From Bacteroidales bacterium (GTDB lineage: Bacteria; Bacteroidota; Bacteroidia; Bacteroidales; Rikenellaceae): a stretch of DNA of 64,000 bases. The stretch is taken from assembly GCA_910574205.1 (NCBI GenBank), contig CAJSYJ010000001.1, forward strand, positions 310,001-374,000, written 5' to 3'. The translations under genes and the position numbers were made by a program. The stretch's first letter is position 1. Each line of letters opens with the position of its first letter. Of the stretch, positions 1-8,238 are shown one piece after another. A model generated the notes under the pieces. It ran no database searches, had not been told where the DNA came from, and worked only from the letters and a program-made list of their open reading frames with translations.

Positions 1-1671
1 GATACGCTCCTGACGGCATACGAGGGGCACGAGCAGACGCCCCGCAAGAACGATCCGCGCCCGGGCTTCGTGCGTGTCGAGATATTCGACCGGGAGGGCG
101 ACTCGCCCATGACGGCCGTCATCGAGGATGCGATAGAGCGCGGCTACCGTTACAGCGACATACTCGTGCTGGTGCGCGACGCCAAGGACGGCATAAGGGC
201 TGCACGGCAGCTCTTCGAATACAAGCATGCGCGGTTCGGCGACAAGGACGGGGCGGGCTTCAACGTCATGACGCAGGATGCGCTGACCATAAGCCGCTCG
301 CGTGCCGTATCGTTCGTCATCGCCGTACTGCGGTTGTCGATAGACCGCCGGCTGTCGATCGAGCGCGCCATATACAACCGCTATCTCGGACGCGACACGG
401 CACAGGAGCTGCCGGCGGAGGAGCTGGATTTCCTCGCAGGAGCGTCGCAACTCTCGCCCGAAGAGGCGTTCGAGAGCATCGTAATGCGATACTCGCTGCA
501 TGAGCAGAGGGATCAGATAGCCTATCTGCAAGCCATGCACGAGCAGATCATATCGTTCTGCACAAACCGCATAGCCGACATACAGCTGTATCTCAAATGG
601 TGGGACGAGAGGGGATCGGACGAGCGCCTGCGCGTCGAAAAGAGCGACAACACCATAGAGATCACAACGATCCACAAGGCCAAAGGCTTGGAGAAGCCGG
701 TGGTAATAATACCCTACTGCAACTGGAAAACGATACCCGAAACCGGCAAGAACCCGATAGTGTGGGCGGAGTCGGACAGCAACAGTCCGGCCGACGAGAT
801 AGGAGCCTTTCCCGTAGCATACGGCAAGGCGATGCAGCGCTCGGCATTCTCGAACGAATACTACACGGAGCTCGTATACAGCCATGTCGACGCCGTTAAT
901 CTGCTGTACGTCGCTCTTACGCGCGCAGCCGACGAGTTGTATATATTCCTGCCCGAGAAGACAGACAGGCGCACCGCCTCGTCGGAGAGCATAACGGCCG
1001 TCGTGCCGCTCGTGGTCGCGGCACTGCCCGAGGTCGAGGGGATGACGGCGAGCGCCGACGGCATGGTATTTACAGCCGGTCAGCGCTCGCAGGCGCCCGC
1101 CGCCACCGCAAAGGACGAGACGGAGGAGACGCTTCTGACCGAATACCCCACTTCGCTGCCGCGTCCGTCGATCAGCCGCCGCAACGAACGCTACTTCGAG
1201 CAGGCTGAGCAGGCCGAGCTCGCACCGCGCAACTACGGAATACTGATGCACCGCATATTCGAAAACGCCGCAGGACGCGACGACATCGTCTCGGCAATCG
1301 AACACATGCGCCTCGACGGCACTATAACCGCCGCCCAAAGCATCGAGCTGCAAGAGAAGATCTCCGCGGCGCTCGACAATCCGCTATCGCGCGAGTGGTT
1401 CGAACACGACTGGGAGACGGTGCGCAACGAGAGCGACATCGTAATACCTGGCAAGTCGCACCTGCGCCGTCCCGACAGAGTGATGATCGACGGCCGCAGA
1501 GCCGTGGTCGTCGACTACAAGTTCGGCTCTAAACGCCGCAAGCAGCACACGGTTCAGGTGGCCGAGTACATGTCGCTGCTCGAAGCGATGAATCGTTTCG
1601 ACCGCGTCGAGGGCTATATATGGTACATCGCCGAAAACGAAATAACAGAGGTGAGAGGGAAAGACGCATAA
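1..1671 (+). CDS. UvrD/AddA-type helicase-nuclease, 3' part (partial)
   Basis: The reading frame is open from base 1, so the gene begins outside the window; the GTG at 70 is internal. The visible 556 residues hold the end of a superfamily 1 helicase: motif V-like ITTIHKAKGLE at about residue 220 and motif VI-like LLYVALTRAADEL near 300. A RecB-type PD-(D/E)XK nuclease domain follows, with GILMHRIFE, then PDRVMIDG, VVVDYKFG and a Q-containing helix (HTVQVAEYM). This order is that of AddA in double-strand-break repair, where helicase and nuclease process DNA ends for RecA. The AddB partner would lie to the left. It could also be a stand-alone UvrD-like exonuclease. Confidence 0.85.
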   Translation, partial: DTLLTAYEGHEQTPRKNDPRPGFVRVEIFDREGDSPMTAVIEDAIERGYRYSDILVLVRDAKDGIRAARQLFEYKHARFGDKDGAGFNVMTQDALTISRSRAVSFVIAVLRLSIDRRLSIERAIYNRYLGRDTAQELPAEELDFLAGASQLSPEEAFESIVMRYSLHEQRDQIAYLQAMHEQIISFCTNRIADIQLYLKWWDERGSDERLRVEKSDNTIEITTIHKAKGLEKPVVIIPYCNWKTIPETGKNPIVWAESDSNSPADEIGAFPVAYGKAMQRSAFSNEYYTELVYSHVDAVNLLYVALTRAADELYIFLPEKTDRRTASSESITAVVPLVVAALPEVEGMTASADGMVFTAGQRSQAPAATAKDETEETLLTEYPTSLPRPSISRRNERYFEQAEQAELAPRNYGILMHRIFENAAGRDDIVSAIEHMRLDGTITAAQSIELQEKISAALDNPLSREWFEHDWETVRNESDIVIPGKSHLRRPDRVMIDGRRAVVVDYKFGSKRRKQHTVQVAEYMSLLEAMNRFDRVEGYIWYIAENEITEVRGKDA

Positions 1672-1678
1672 AATTTCC

Positions 1679-1903
1679 TATCTTTGGCTTAGCCGAAGAT
1701 ACTCGCAAACCGGCATAATCGAGCCGATGCTTGCTTCTGCGCTCCGGCTAATTCGTACATTGGCTATCGCCGAAGATACTCCCGCTCGGCAATGCTCAAA
1801 TAAATTTGGCATTGCCCTCTCTAATTCGTACTTTGACTTCGTCGAAGATACTTCGCCTCGGAAAAAATGCAAGCGAGCTTGCTTTTTTCTCTCGGCTTAT
1901 TCG
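1679..1903. repeat. three tandem ~75-bp promoter-bearing repeats
   Basis: Three degenerate head-to-tail units (about 1679-1755, 1756-1828, 1829-1903). Each starts with a TA-rich -7-like box (TATCTTTGG, TACATTGG, TACTTTGA), continues with CGAAGATACT, holds a unit-specific palindrome, and ends in ATTCG. The palindromes differ: GGCAATGC/GCATTGCC in unit 2, and TGCAAGC with flanking A and T runs in unit 3. The next box after unit 3 is the likely exporter promoter at 1904. A related half unit lies at about 37510-37558 before the aldehyde dehydrogenase gene. This fills the gap between the helicase and exporter genes. Confidence 0.7.
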
Positions 1904-1911
1904 TATCTTTG
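1904..1911 (+). promoter_or_regulatory. -7 box of the exporter operon
   Basis: TATCTTTG fits the Bacteroidetes TAnnTTTG box exactly. The only plausible ATG begins at 1916, four bases after the box, so the transcript would be nearly leaderless unless initiation occurs further up in the repeat array. Confidence 0.6.
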
Positions 1912-1915
1912 CCCT

Positions 1916-3634
1916 ATGTTGAGAGAAGCCATAGAGATAATTCCGCGTTGCATGAGACGACGCGGCGCGGTTGTCGTCGCCACGATATTCGCGCGGGCGA
2001 TACTCAACTTCGCGGGTCTGGCCGTGCTCGTTCCGGTACTCGTGCTGATTCTCGACGGCGGCAGCCATCTGTCGCCCGAAACGCCCCTCGGCCGGGCATA
2101 TACGCTCTCGGGATTCGACTCCTATGCGTCGTTTACAATCGCCGTATGCGCGGCCGTAATAGCCGTGGTCGCGATAAAGTCTCTGGCCAACATCCTGCTA
2201 TGCCGCATAGAGAGCCGGTATATATACGATCTGTACCGCCGGCTGTCGAGAAGCCTTTTCATCAGGTATCACGACCGCGGGCTGCAATTCGTCAAGTCGT
2301 CCAACTCGGCCGTACTCGCCAGAAACATCAACTTCGTCTGTCTGGCAGCCGTCACGGGCATACTCAAACCGCTCTCGACGATCGTCTGCGAGCTTATGCT
2401 TGTCGTGCTCATGTTCGCCGCCGTCGCACTCTACTCGCCCGCAGCCGCACTGTTGGTCGCAGCGGTATTCCTGCCGTCGGCATGGCTCTACCTGAGTGCG
2501 GTACGCAATCGTCTGGAACATTACGGCGTCGAGGAGAACGATGCACAGCGACGCAAGGCGCGCATCGTCGCCGAAGCTCTCAGAGGTTATGCCGACATGG
2601 AGGTGGGCAACGCATTCCCGCAGACGATGCGCCGCTTCGAGAACGAGACGAAGATGATAAGCGAGATGCGCGTAAGGAATACCACCCTGTCGATGCTGCC
2701 GCAGGCATTTACCGAATTGGGCATCGTCATCGGCATGTCGGCCATGATCGTCGCCGACATAGGCATGGACAGCGACCGGCTGAGGCTGCTTTTCGGCATA
2801 CTCGCCGTGGCGGCACTTCGCCTGATGCCCTCTATACGCAACATCCTCAACAGCTGGACCTCGATCCGCTACAACCGCTACACGCTCGACATACTGCGCG
2901 AAGCGGGCATGGACGACGAGCCTGCCGAGAGGCGGACATGTACCGAGCGGCTCGGACTGCGGCAGAAGATCGAGGTGCGCGGCGTATCGTTCCGTTTCGA
3001 CGGCGCGGCCGCCGACACGCTGCACGACATGTCGCTAACTATACGGCGCGGCGAGAGGGTCGGCATATCGGGCGCCTCGGGTGCCGGCAAGACCACGCTG
3101 TTCAACCTGCTGCTGGGGCTGTATACGCCCGGCCGCGGCGAGATACTTATCGACGGCGTGCCGCTCACGCCCGACAACCGGCGCGCATGGCAGAATACGG
3201 TTGGTTACGTATCACAAAACGTATTCATCCTCGACACCACGCTCGCGCAGAACATAGCCCTTGCCGACGAGCCCGACAAGATCGACCGCAGCCGGCTCGA
3301 CAGAGCGCTCGACGCAGCCGACCTGCGGGAGTTCGTCGACTCGCTGCCCGACGGCGCGGACACACGCATAGGCGAAGCGGGCAGCCGCATATCGGGCGGA
3401 CAACGCCAGCGAATAGGCATAGCGCGTGCGCTCTACCGCAGCTGCGACGTACTGATGTTCGACGAGGCCACATCGTCGCTCGACGAGCGGAGCGAAAACA
3501 ACATAAACGACGCTATCGAGCGTCTGGCACGCGACAACGACGGCTTGACGATCATCATTATATCTCATCGCCGCAGCACACTCGAACGCTGCCGGAGAGT
3601 AATAACGCTTACACCAAACGACAGATCGATATGA
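1916..3634 (+). CDS. ABC exporter, fused membrane and ATPase domains
   Basis: 572 residues, the usual size of a half-transporter that works as a homodimer (MsbA/peptide-exporter type). The N-terminal ~310 residues hold about six hydrophobic segments. The nucleotide-binding domain has Walker A GASGAGKTT (~residue 385), Q-loop YVSQN, signature ISGGQRQR (~494), Walker B VLMFDEATSSLD (~515) and the switch His in ISHRR. The frame is open further upstream, but the N-terminus at 1916 (MLREAIEII) fits the family, and upstream residues are translated repeat DNA. Its stop overlaps the next start (ATGA), so it is co-translated with the kinase-like and peptidase genes. Substrate unknown; the neighbours suggest a peptide or lipid-linked product. 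Confidence 0.9.
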   Translation: MLREAIEIIPRCMRRRGAVVVATIFARAILNFAGLAVLVPVLVLILDGGSHLSPETPLGRAYTLSGFDSYASFTIAVCAAVIAVVAIKSLANILLCRIESRYIYDLYRRLSRSLFIRYHDRGLQFVKSSNSAVLARNINFVCLAAVTGILKPLSTIVCELMLVVLMFAAVALYSPAAALLVAAVFLPSAWLYLSAVRNRLEHYGVEENDAQRRKARIVAEALRGYADMEVGNAFPQTMRRFENETKMISEMRVRNTTLSMLPQAFTELGIVIGMSAMIVADIGMDSDRLRLLFGILAVAALRLMPSIRNILNSWTSIRYNRYTLDILREAGMDDEPAERRTCTERLGLRQKIEVRGVSFRFDGAAADTLHDMSLTIRRGERVGISGASGAGKTTLFNLLLGLYTPGRGEILIDGVPLTPDNRRAWQNTVGYVSQNVFILDTTLAQNIALADEPDKIDRSRLDRALDAADLREFVDSLPDGADTRIGEAGSRISGGQRQRIGIARALYRSCDVLMFDEATSSLDERSENNINDAIERLARDNDGLTIIIISHRRSTLERCRRVITLTPNDRSI

Positions 3635-4530
3635 ACGACTACACGATAGCGGGTCTGCGATTCCGCATCGAGGGACATACGAGCGACCTCGCAACACTCG
3701 GGCTGGACGGGTTCGCGCCGTTCGCCACGACATCCGGAACCGAGGCCGACTGCACCATGAGGCTCGACGTCGAGTGCGACAGCAGCATCTTCGGCCGGGC
3801 GGAGACGCTCGGCATGTACGACCTTAGCGAAGCCGATGCCGAATGCCGCTTCGCGCGTTGCGACACGGGGCATCTCTTGCAGATCGTGCGGCGCGCACAG
3901 CCCGACCGCCCCGTGATGCTGCACAAGGAGTACGGCCGCGGGTATGTCGTCGGCAACCCGCTCGCCGGCAGCCGTGCGGACCTGCCGCTGCTGAGGTTCG
4001 GCCTATGGACTATGGCCGCCCTTACTATGGCAGGCAGGCGTGCGATAGCCATACACTCCTCGGCGATAGTTTATCGCGGCCAAGCGGTTTTGTTTCTCGG
4101 AGAATCGGGTACGGGCAAGAGTACGCATACGCGGCTGTGGCGCGAGAATATCGATTCGGCGCGGCTGCTCAACGACGACTCGCCCGTAATACGCATAGTA
4201 GAGGATGCCGACGGCGGCGAAGCGGTCGTCGCATACGGCTCGCCTTGGAGCGGCAAGACGGCGTGCTATAAAAACGAGAGTTATCCGGTAAGGGCGATAT
4301 GCCGCCTGAGTCAGGCGCCGCACAACCGTATCGAGCGGCTGTCGACCATACGGTCGATAGGCGCCCTGCTGCCGTCATGCCCGCCGGCATTCGCACACGA
4401 TGCGGAGTTGCAGGACACACTGTGCCGCACGTTGAGCGATATCATAGAGCGCGTGCCCGTTTACAGGCTCGAATGTCTGCCCGATGCCGACGCAGCGCTG
4501 CTCGCATGTAAAACCGTATTCGACAGCTGA
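3631..4530 (+). CDS. HprK-like P-loop kinase family protein
   Basis: 299 residues. A P-loop of HPr-kinase/PEP-carboxykinase type (GESGTGKSTHT) lies near residue 155, followed by LLNDDSPV and YGSPWSGKT, which occupy the positions of metal- and phosphate-binding loops in this fold. The N-terminal ~130 residues are not recognisable. In Bacteroidetes and lasso-peptide-type clusters such proteins sit beside PqqD-like, S26 peptidase and ABC genes; here the exporter (4-base overlap) and an S26-like peptidase flank it. True HprK acts on HPr in sugar control, but no HPr or PTS gene is nearby, so a peptide-tailoring or regulatory kinase role is inferred only. Confidence 0.75.
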   Translation: MNDYTIAGLRFRIEGHTSDLATLGLDGFAPFATTSGTEADCTMRLDVECDSSIFGRAETLGMYDLSEADAECRFARCDTGHLLQIVRRAQPDRPVMLHKEYGRGYVVGNPLAGSRADLPLLRFGLWTMAALTMAGRRAIAIHSSAIVYRGQAVLFLGESGTGKSTHTRLWRENIDSARLLNDDSPVIRIVEDADGGEAVVAYGSPWSGKTACYKNESYPVRAICRLSQAPHNRIERLSTIRSIGALLPSCPPAFAHDAELQDTLCRTLSDIIERVPVYRLECLPDADAALLACKTVFDS

Positions 4531-4535
4531 GCGAC

Positions 4536-4997
4536 ATGGACGACAGGCTCGAAGCCATACCGTCGGCAGAGACGTCGCCACACGACGAAGCGCCGTTTGA
4601 GGTGGATGTAACGGGATACAGCATGCTGCCGCTGTTAGGCCGCGGACACGACAGGGTCGTAGTAAGGCCTTGCCGGACGAGCGAGCTTACGGTCGGGCGG
4701 ATAGTGCTGTTTCATCTGGGCAACCGCTGGATAGTGCACCGCATACGGCACCGCGACGGCGAGAGGTTCATAATGGCCGGCGACGGCAACTACCGCAAGA
4801 CGGAGCGCTGCTCGGCGCAGGAGATAATAGGCATCGTCGACAGCGTAATCCGAAGCGACGGACGACGCATCGACTGCACGTCGCGCAGCTGGCGTATGGC
4901 AGAGAGATTATGGCTCGCACTGCCCGCACTGTGCCGACGCTACATTACGGCCGTCATGCGCCGCATACTCGACAGAAAACGACAAAACAAACGATGA
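4536..4997 (+). CDS. S24/S26-family (Sec11-like) peptidase
   Basis: 153 residues. The N-terminal half shows the S26 fold signature: nucleophile Ser29 in GYSMLPLL, then WIVHRI with His68 and GDGN with Asp83. A Ser-His-Asp set is typical of the archaeal/ER Sec11 branch (S26B) rather than the bacterial Ser-Lys LepB type. There is no N-terminal membrane anchor; the C-terminus is basic and amphipathic. The gene starts 5 bases after the kinase-like gene and ends just before ispF. It most likely cleaves leader peptides from a substrate carried by the exporter; the substrate gene is not visible. Confidence 0.75.
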   Translation: MDDRLEAIPSAETSPHDEAPFEVDVTGYSMLPLLGRGHDRVVVRPCRTSELTVGRIVLFHLGNRWIVHRIRHRDGERFIMAGDGNYRKTERCSAQEIIGIVDSVIRSDGRRIDCTSRSWRMAERLWLALPALCRRYITAVMRRILDRKRQNKR

Positions 4998-4998
4998 T

Positions 4999-5478
4999 AT
5001 GGATATAAGAATAGGACACGGATACGACGTCCATGCGTTGGCCGACGGGCTGAGGCTCGTGTTGGCTGGCGTCGAGGTGGAACACTCCAAAGGCTGCATA
5101 GCACACTCCGACGGCGATGTGGCGATACACGCTATATGCGACGCACTGCTCGGTGCCCTCGCGCTGGGCGACATAGGCAAGCTCTTTCCCGACACGTCGG
5201 AGGAGTTCCGGGGCATAGACTCCAAGATACTGCTGCGGCGCGTGGTCGAGCTTATCGCCTCGCACGGCTACCGCGTAGGCAACATCGACTGCACGATAGC
5301 CATGCAGCGCCCGCGCCTGAGAGGATATATCGACTCGATGCGCGCCGCACTGGCCGATACGATCGGCATAGACGTCGATCGCGTATCGGTCAAGGCCACC
5401 ACTACCGAACACCTCGGCTTCGAGGGTCGCGAAGAGGGCGTATCGGCAACGGCCGTCGCGCTGTTGTTCGAAGCCTGA
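4999..5478 (+). CDS. ispF: 2-C-methyl-D-erythritol 2,4-cyclodiphosphate synthase
   Basis: 159 residues, the normal length. The start matches the family precisely (MDIRIGHGYDVH), giving the zinc ligands Asp8 and His10, with the third His in IAHSDGD around residue 42. LGDIGKLFPD and KATTTEHLGF are also family blocks. IspF converts CDP-ME 2-phosphate to ME-cPP in the cytoplasmic MEP isoprenoid pathway. It begins one base after the peptidase stop, so it is probably co-transcribed with the export cassette, though functionally unrelated. Confidence 0.97.
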   Translation: MDIRIGHGYDVHALADGLRLVLAGVEVEHSKGCIAHSDGDVAIHAICDALLGALALGDIGKLFPDTSEEFRGIDSKILLRRVVELIASHGYRVGNIDCTIAMQRPRLRGYIDSMRAALADTIGIDVDRVSVKATTTEHLGFEGREEGVSATAVALLFEA

Positions 5479-5509
5479 CGTCAACAGACCTTTACACTGC
5501 AAGGGTCGG

Positions 5510-5535
5510 CGGCCGACACCGGATGGTGCCGGCCG
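5510..5535 (+). terminator. hairpin after ispF
   Basis: Stem CGGCCGACACC / GGTGCCGGCCG with one mismatch and a GGAT loop, 31 bases past the ispF stop. No T run follows, so termination is only suggested. The rest of 5536-5803 holds no gene that I can support. Confidence 0.4.
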
Positions 5536-5803
5536 TCGTGTCATTGTATACCGTTATAAGCCATTCCATGAATCCGGCTGCCGGTCTTATTGTGCAAACT
5601 GCAATCGAGATAAACAGCCGCAGATCTCACGGGGCGAGCTCCAATCGATCGGCATACCGCAATATCGGGCGGCCGAATGTCTCCCGCTTCCGAAATACGT
5701 TAAAGCTGTCAGGCAAGTTCCCGGAATTGAGTATAGTTCATTGCGACAGGGATAAAATCGGAGTCGCAGGATATTCGGATATAATTATATTAAAAACGGC
5801 AAC

Positions 5804-6967
5804 TTACCGCGCATCTCCCCAATATACCGTGTCGAGCCAACGCTCATACTCACTGACCATCTGCCCGCGTGCCGCACTGTCGAACTCGACGACATAGCGC
5901 CGGCGGATAATCGTCCGCTGGTCGGAATGCCCTCTGTATGCCGTATACACAAGAGAGAAATTGCCCTCGATGATCGCGACATTGTCCTTGAAATACAAGA
6001 CTTTCGCCGTATCCGTCCTGTCGCCGAAGACAAACGTCACGGTCTGCGTCGCAGCATCGTAAGACCATGTACGCGTCGGCGTGCCGTGAACAAAGTCGTC
6101 TTCACGGCAATATGTTCCGTCGTCGAAGAATACGATATCATCTCTGTCCGGCAAATAACGATTCATATCACAATCACGCCACTCGTCCGTATCCGTATAG
6201 ATATAAGTCTGTTGGAACATCATTATGCCGTTATGCATGCAGTTAGTAAATTCGGCGGAATCGAATCCGCCTGCTGTCTGCTGCGCACGTATCATCTCGT
6301 CCATCTCGGCAAACTTCTCCGCTATACGCTGCTGCTCGATTTCCTTATTCTGCTCAGCAGTTCTGTATACGCTTTCATATTCCCGCATATACTCCTTCCG
6401 GCTCATACGATCGAAAGAGACTACATAGCGATAATACGATGTCTGCATGATTATTTTCTCCGCATCGTAAAACGTATGAGCATCCGCGAAACGACCTTCG
6501 ATAATGGCTACATTGTCCTTATAATACAGCACTTTCGAGCGGTCTGTGCAGTCGTCCATAACGAATTCTATTTCAAATGCGGCCGGATCATAAGACCATT
6601 TACCCATATCATATCCGGCAACCGGCCAAGCATCGAGTTCCCACCGTCTCAAACATGTATTGTCATCGTTGAACAAAATCGGGAAAACGCCACTGAATCC
6701 TACCATATCGGACAAATAGGCAGTATAGTCGATCCATTCGTTATCTGTCGTATACATATAAACCTGTGTAAACGACATTACCCCGCCGAGCATCGCGTCA
6801 AGAAAGGCCTCGGAATCGACCCCGCCTTCGGCCTGCTGCGTCGATATAAGGTTATCCAATTCGATCATTTTGTTTTCGATACGCTGGTGCTCGGTCATGA
6901 TATCCTTGCTGCACGAGGTAACGCACAATGCAAGCATCGCCGAAGTTAATGTCAAAATCCGTTTCAT
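5804..6967 (-). CDS. lipoprotein with two tandem repeats of one domain
   Basis: 387 residues with a lipoprotein signal (MKRILTLTSAML..., lipobox LCVTSC at about residue 19). The mature part is an internal duplication: residues ~30-205 and ~215-385 share VLYxKDNVAIIEG, a YVVxFD strand and similar starts (LISTQQAEGGVDS against IRAQQTAGGFDS). The copies have diverged to roughly a third identity by eye. The alternation of aromatic and charged residues suggests beta-rich, lipocalin-like modules. No family recognised. A -7 box lies at 7009-7016. The gene converges on ispF and stands alone. Confidence 0.8.
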   Translation of the reverse strand: MKRILTLTSAMLALCVTSCSKDIMTEHQRIENKMIELDNLISTQQAEGGVDSEAFLDAMLGGVMSFTQVYMYTTDNEWIDYTAYLSDMVGFSGVFPILFNDDNTCLRRWELDAWPVAGYDMGKWSYDPAAFEIEFVMDDCTDRSKVLYYKDNVAIIEGRFADAHTFYDAEKIIMQTSYYRYVVSFDRMSRKEYMREYESVYRTAEQNKEIEQQRIAEKFAEMDEMIRAQQTAGGFDSAEFTNCMHNGIMMFQQTYIYTDTDEWRDCDMNRYLPDRDDIVFFDDGTYCREDDFVHGTPTRTWSYDAATQTVTFVFGDRTDTAKVLYFKDNVAIIEGNFSLVYTAYRGHSDQRTIIRRRYVVEFDSAARGQMVSEYERWLDTVYWGDAR

Positions 6968-7008
6968 AATCGTTAGATGTTATTAGGGTTAATCAACTCG
7001 TCATTGAC

Positions 7009-7016
7009 AAATATAC
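7009..7016 (-). promoter_or_regulatory. -7 box for the duplicated lipoprotein gene
   Basis: CAAATATA on the plus strand reads TATATTTG on the minus strand, 42 bases before the lipoprotein ATG. Confidence 0.55.
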
Positions 7017-7348
7017 AATAATTTATATGAAACACAATATAAATATTCGTTTTTTTTTGCAACGGCACATAAATATTTTCCAGCTGACACAGCCCAAGTT
7101 ACGGCAATTATGATCCGAAAGCTAATCCGCGATGCAAATAGACAAAAAGAAAACGGGCATGAACTGTCCGTATCGTATTCGTATTTATATCAAAATAATA
7201 TGTAATTCCGCGAATCATGAGTTATCCCGCAAGCATATCATTCTAAACAGAGTATGATGCCGCGGGCGCGCAAGCCGATACAATCGGCTGATTGTATGCC
7301 TATTGCAACGATTATAAATAGTAATGCGAAGGATGTCGCATAGGAATC
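7017..7348. other. AT-rich intergenic region
   Basis: It contains a run of nine T followed by GC near 7050 and a short stem-loop (AGCCGAT / ATCGGCT, 7273-7289), which may end transcripts from the minus-strand gene at 7349. I see no coding sequence or structured RNA. Confidence 0.5.
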
Positions 7349-7816
7349 CTATCGGTCGGAGTCGGAGCGTTGGGCTGTGCGGAGACGACGCGAAATGTCG
7401 GCGACGGTGCGGAGCAAAGCCCACGTTATCATCGAAAACGCAAACAGCACGATAGCCGCAATTATGGCGTATGTCCACGGACAGACGGCATGACCGGCTT
7501 CATCGACACCATTGATGATCGTCGGAGAGATGATCGCGGCGAACGTACAGAACAGTCCGAGGATAAGTATTATGTCGGCGGCCGTTACCAGCACGCTCTC
7601 ACGGAAGTCGTACTTGCCGCTCGTCGCAGCAGCGGCATTGGAGTAACCCTCGCGGCGGATTACCGTATCCGGCAGCGACTCTCCGGCTGCGTCATCGCCC
7701 GAGTCGCTTGCAACGGGACGGTCGGAATCGCAACAAACGCAGCGCTGCGCCCGGTCGGGGTTCAGCGTATTGCACCGGCGGCAGAGCCACCCTTCCTTGT
7801 TTTCGTCGACGGTCAT
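7349..7816 (-). CDS. zinc-finger membrane protein, unknown function
   Basis: 155 residues. The N-terminus is a RanBP2-like zinc finger: WLCRRCNTLN, then CVCC about eight residues later, giving four Cys. A polar linker follows, then two hydrophobic helices (about 77-98 and 113-134). The zinc module would face the cytoplasm. The start overlaps the stop of the preceding minus-strand gene by 4 bases (ATGA), so the pair is translationally coupled. Function unknown. Confidence 0.75.
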   Translation of the reverse strand: MTVDENKEGWLCRRCNTLNPDRAQRCVCCDSDRPVASDSGDDAAGESLPDTVIRREGYSNAAAATSGKYDFRESVLVTAADIILILGLFCTFAAIISPTIINGVDEAGHAVCPWTYAIIAAIVLFAFSMITWALLRTVADISRRLRTAQRSDSDR

Positions 7817-8085
7817 GGCTTAGGAGTTTCTTCGTCGGAAGATTGTTCTATATCGCAAGCCGAGCAGTTGCCCGTACAGCCTATGTCGTGGCAGTTGTCG
7901 GTGCCGGTATCCTCGCGCGACTCCTGAACGGCGCACTTGATGCCTAACCGGCGCATGTTTTTATTGGTGGCTATCTCCGAGTCGATATTATGGCCTTTGA
8001 ATATGAGAGTCAGCGACATGGCCAGCGTGAAGAAAGCCACGGCAGCGAGAGCTATCAAAAATATAATTAACCAGTTCGGCATCAT
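7813..8085 (-). CDS. small single-span membrane protein with Cys cluster
   Basis: 90 residues: one N-terminal membrane helix (residues ~5-30), a short FKGHNI turn, then NKNMRRLGIKC and a tail containing C-x4-C-x3-C-x2-C (CHDIGCTGNCSAC). This layout recalls a conserved family of small Bacteroidales membrane proteins of unknown role; the Cys cluster could bind metal or an Fe-S centre. It is the first gene of a two-gene operon with the zinc-finger membrane protein. Confidence 0.7.
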   Translation of the reverse strand: MMPNWLIIFLIALAAVAFFTLAMSLTLIFKGHNIDSEIATNKNMRRLGIKCAVQESREDTGTDNCHDIGCTGNCSACDIEQSSDEETPKP

Positions 8086-8148
8086 CGTGCAGGTTTTTTG
8101 CGATATCTAAAAACTCGCGTTTTGTTGTGTAATTTCACGGCAAATTTA

Positions 8149-8156
8149 TATATTTG
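8149..8156 (+). promoter_or_regulatory. -7 box for trkA
   Basis: TATATTTG with TTG at 8125-8127 about 21 bases upstream; the ATG is 83 bases downstream. Confidence 0.6.
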
Positions 8157-8238
8157 CGGAGGAATATGCAAGTGCGTCGGCCGCGATATTTCGCAGCCGG
8201 CGGTGTTGTGATCTTATATGTTTCGATAATAAAGAGTT

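Noticed and set aside
1679..1903. CRISPR array
   Set aside because: Only three degenerate units with no constant repeat and unique spacers; the units carry promoter boxes and no cas genes are present.
1867..3630. Open frame running through the exporter gene into the HprK-like gene
   Set aside because: Only the part from 3631 has family motifs; the upstream part is an Arg/His-rich shadow of the exporter frame.
3631..4997. Complete lasso-peptide cluster
   Set aside because: No precursor, PqqD-like protein or asparagine-synthetase-like cyclase is seen nearby.
7045..7060. T9 tract as a phase-variation signal
   Set aside because: It lies in intergenic DNA outside any recognisable promoter spacer.
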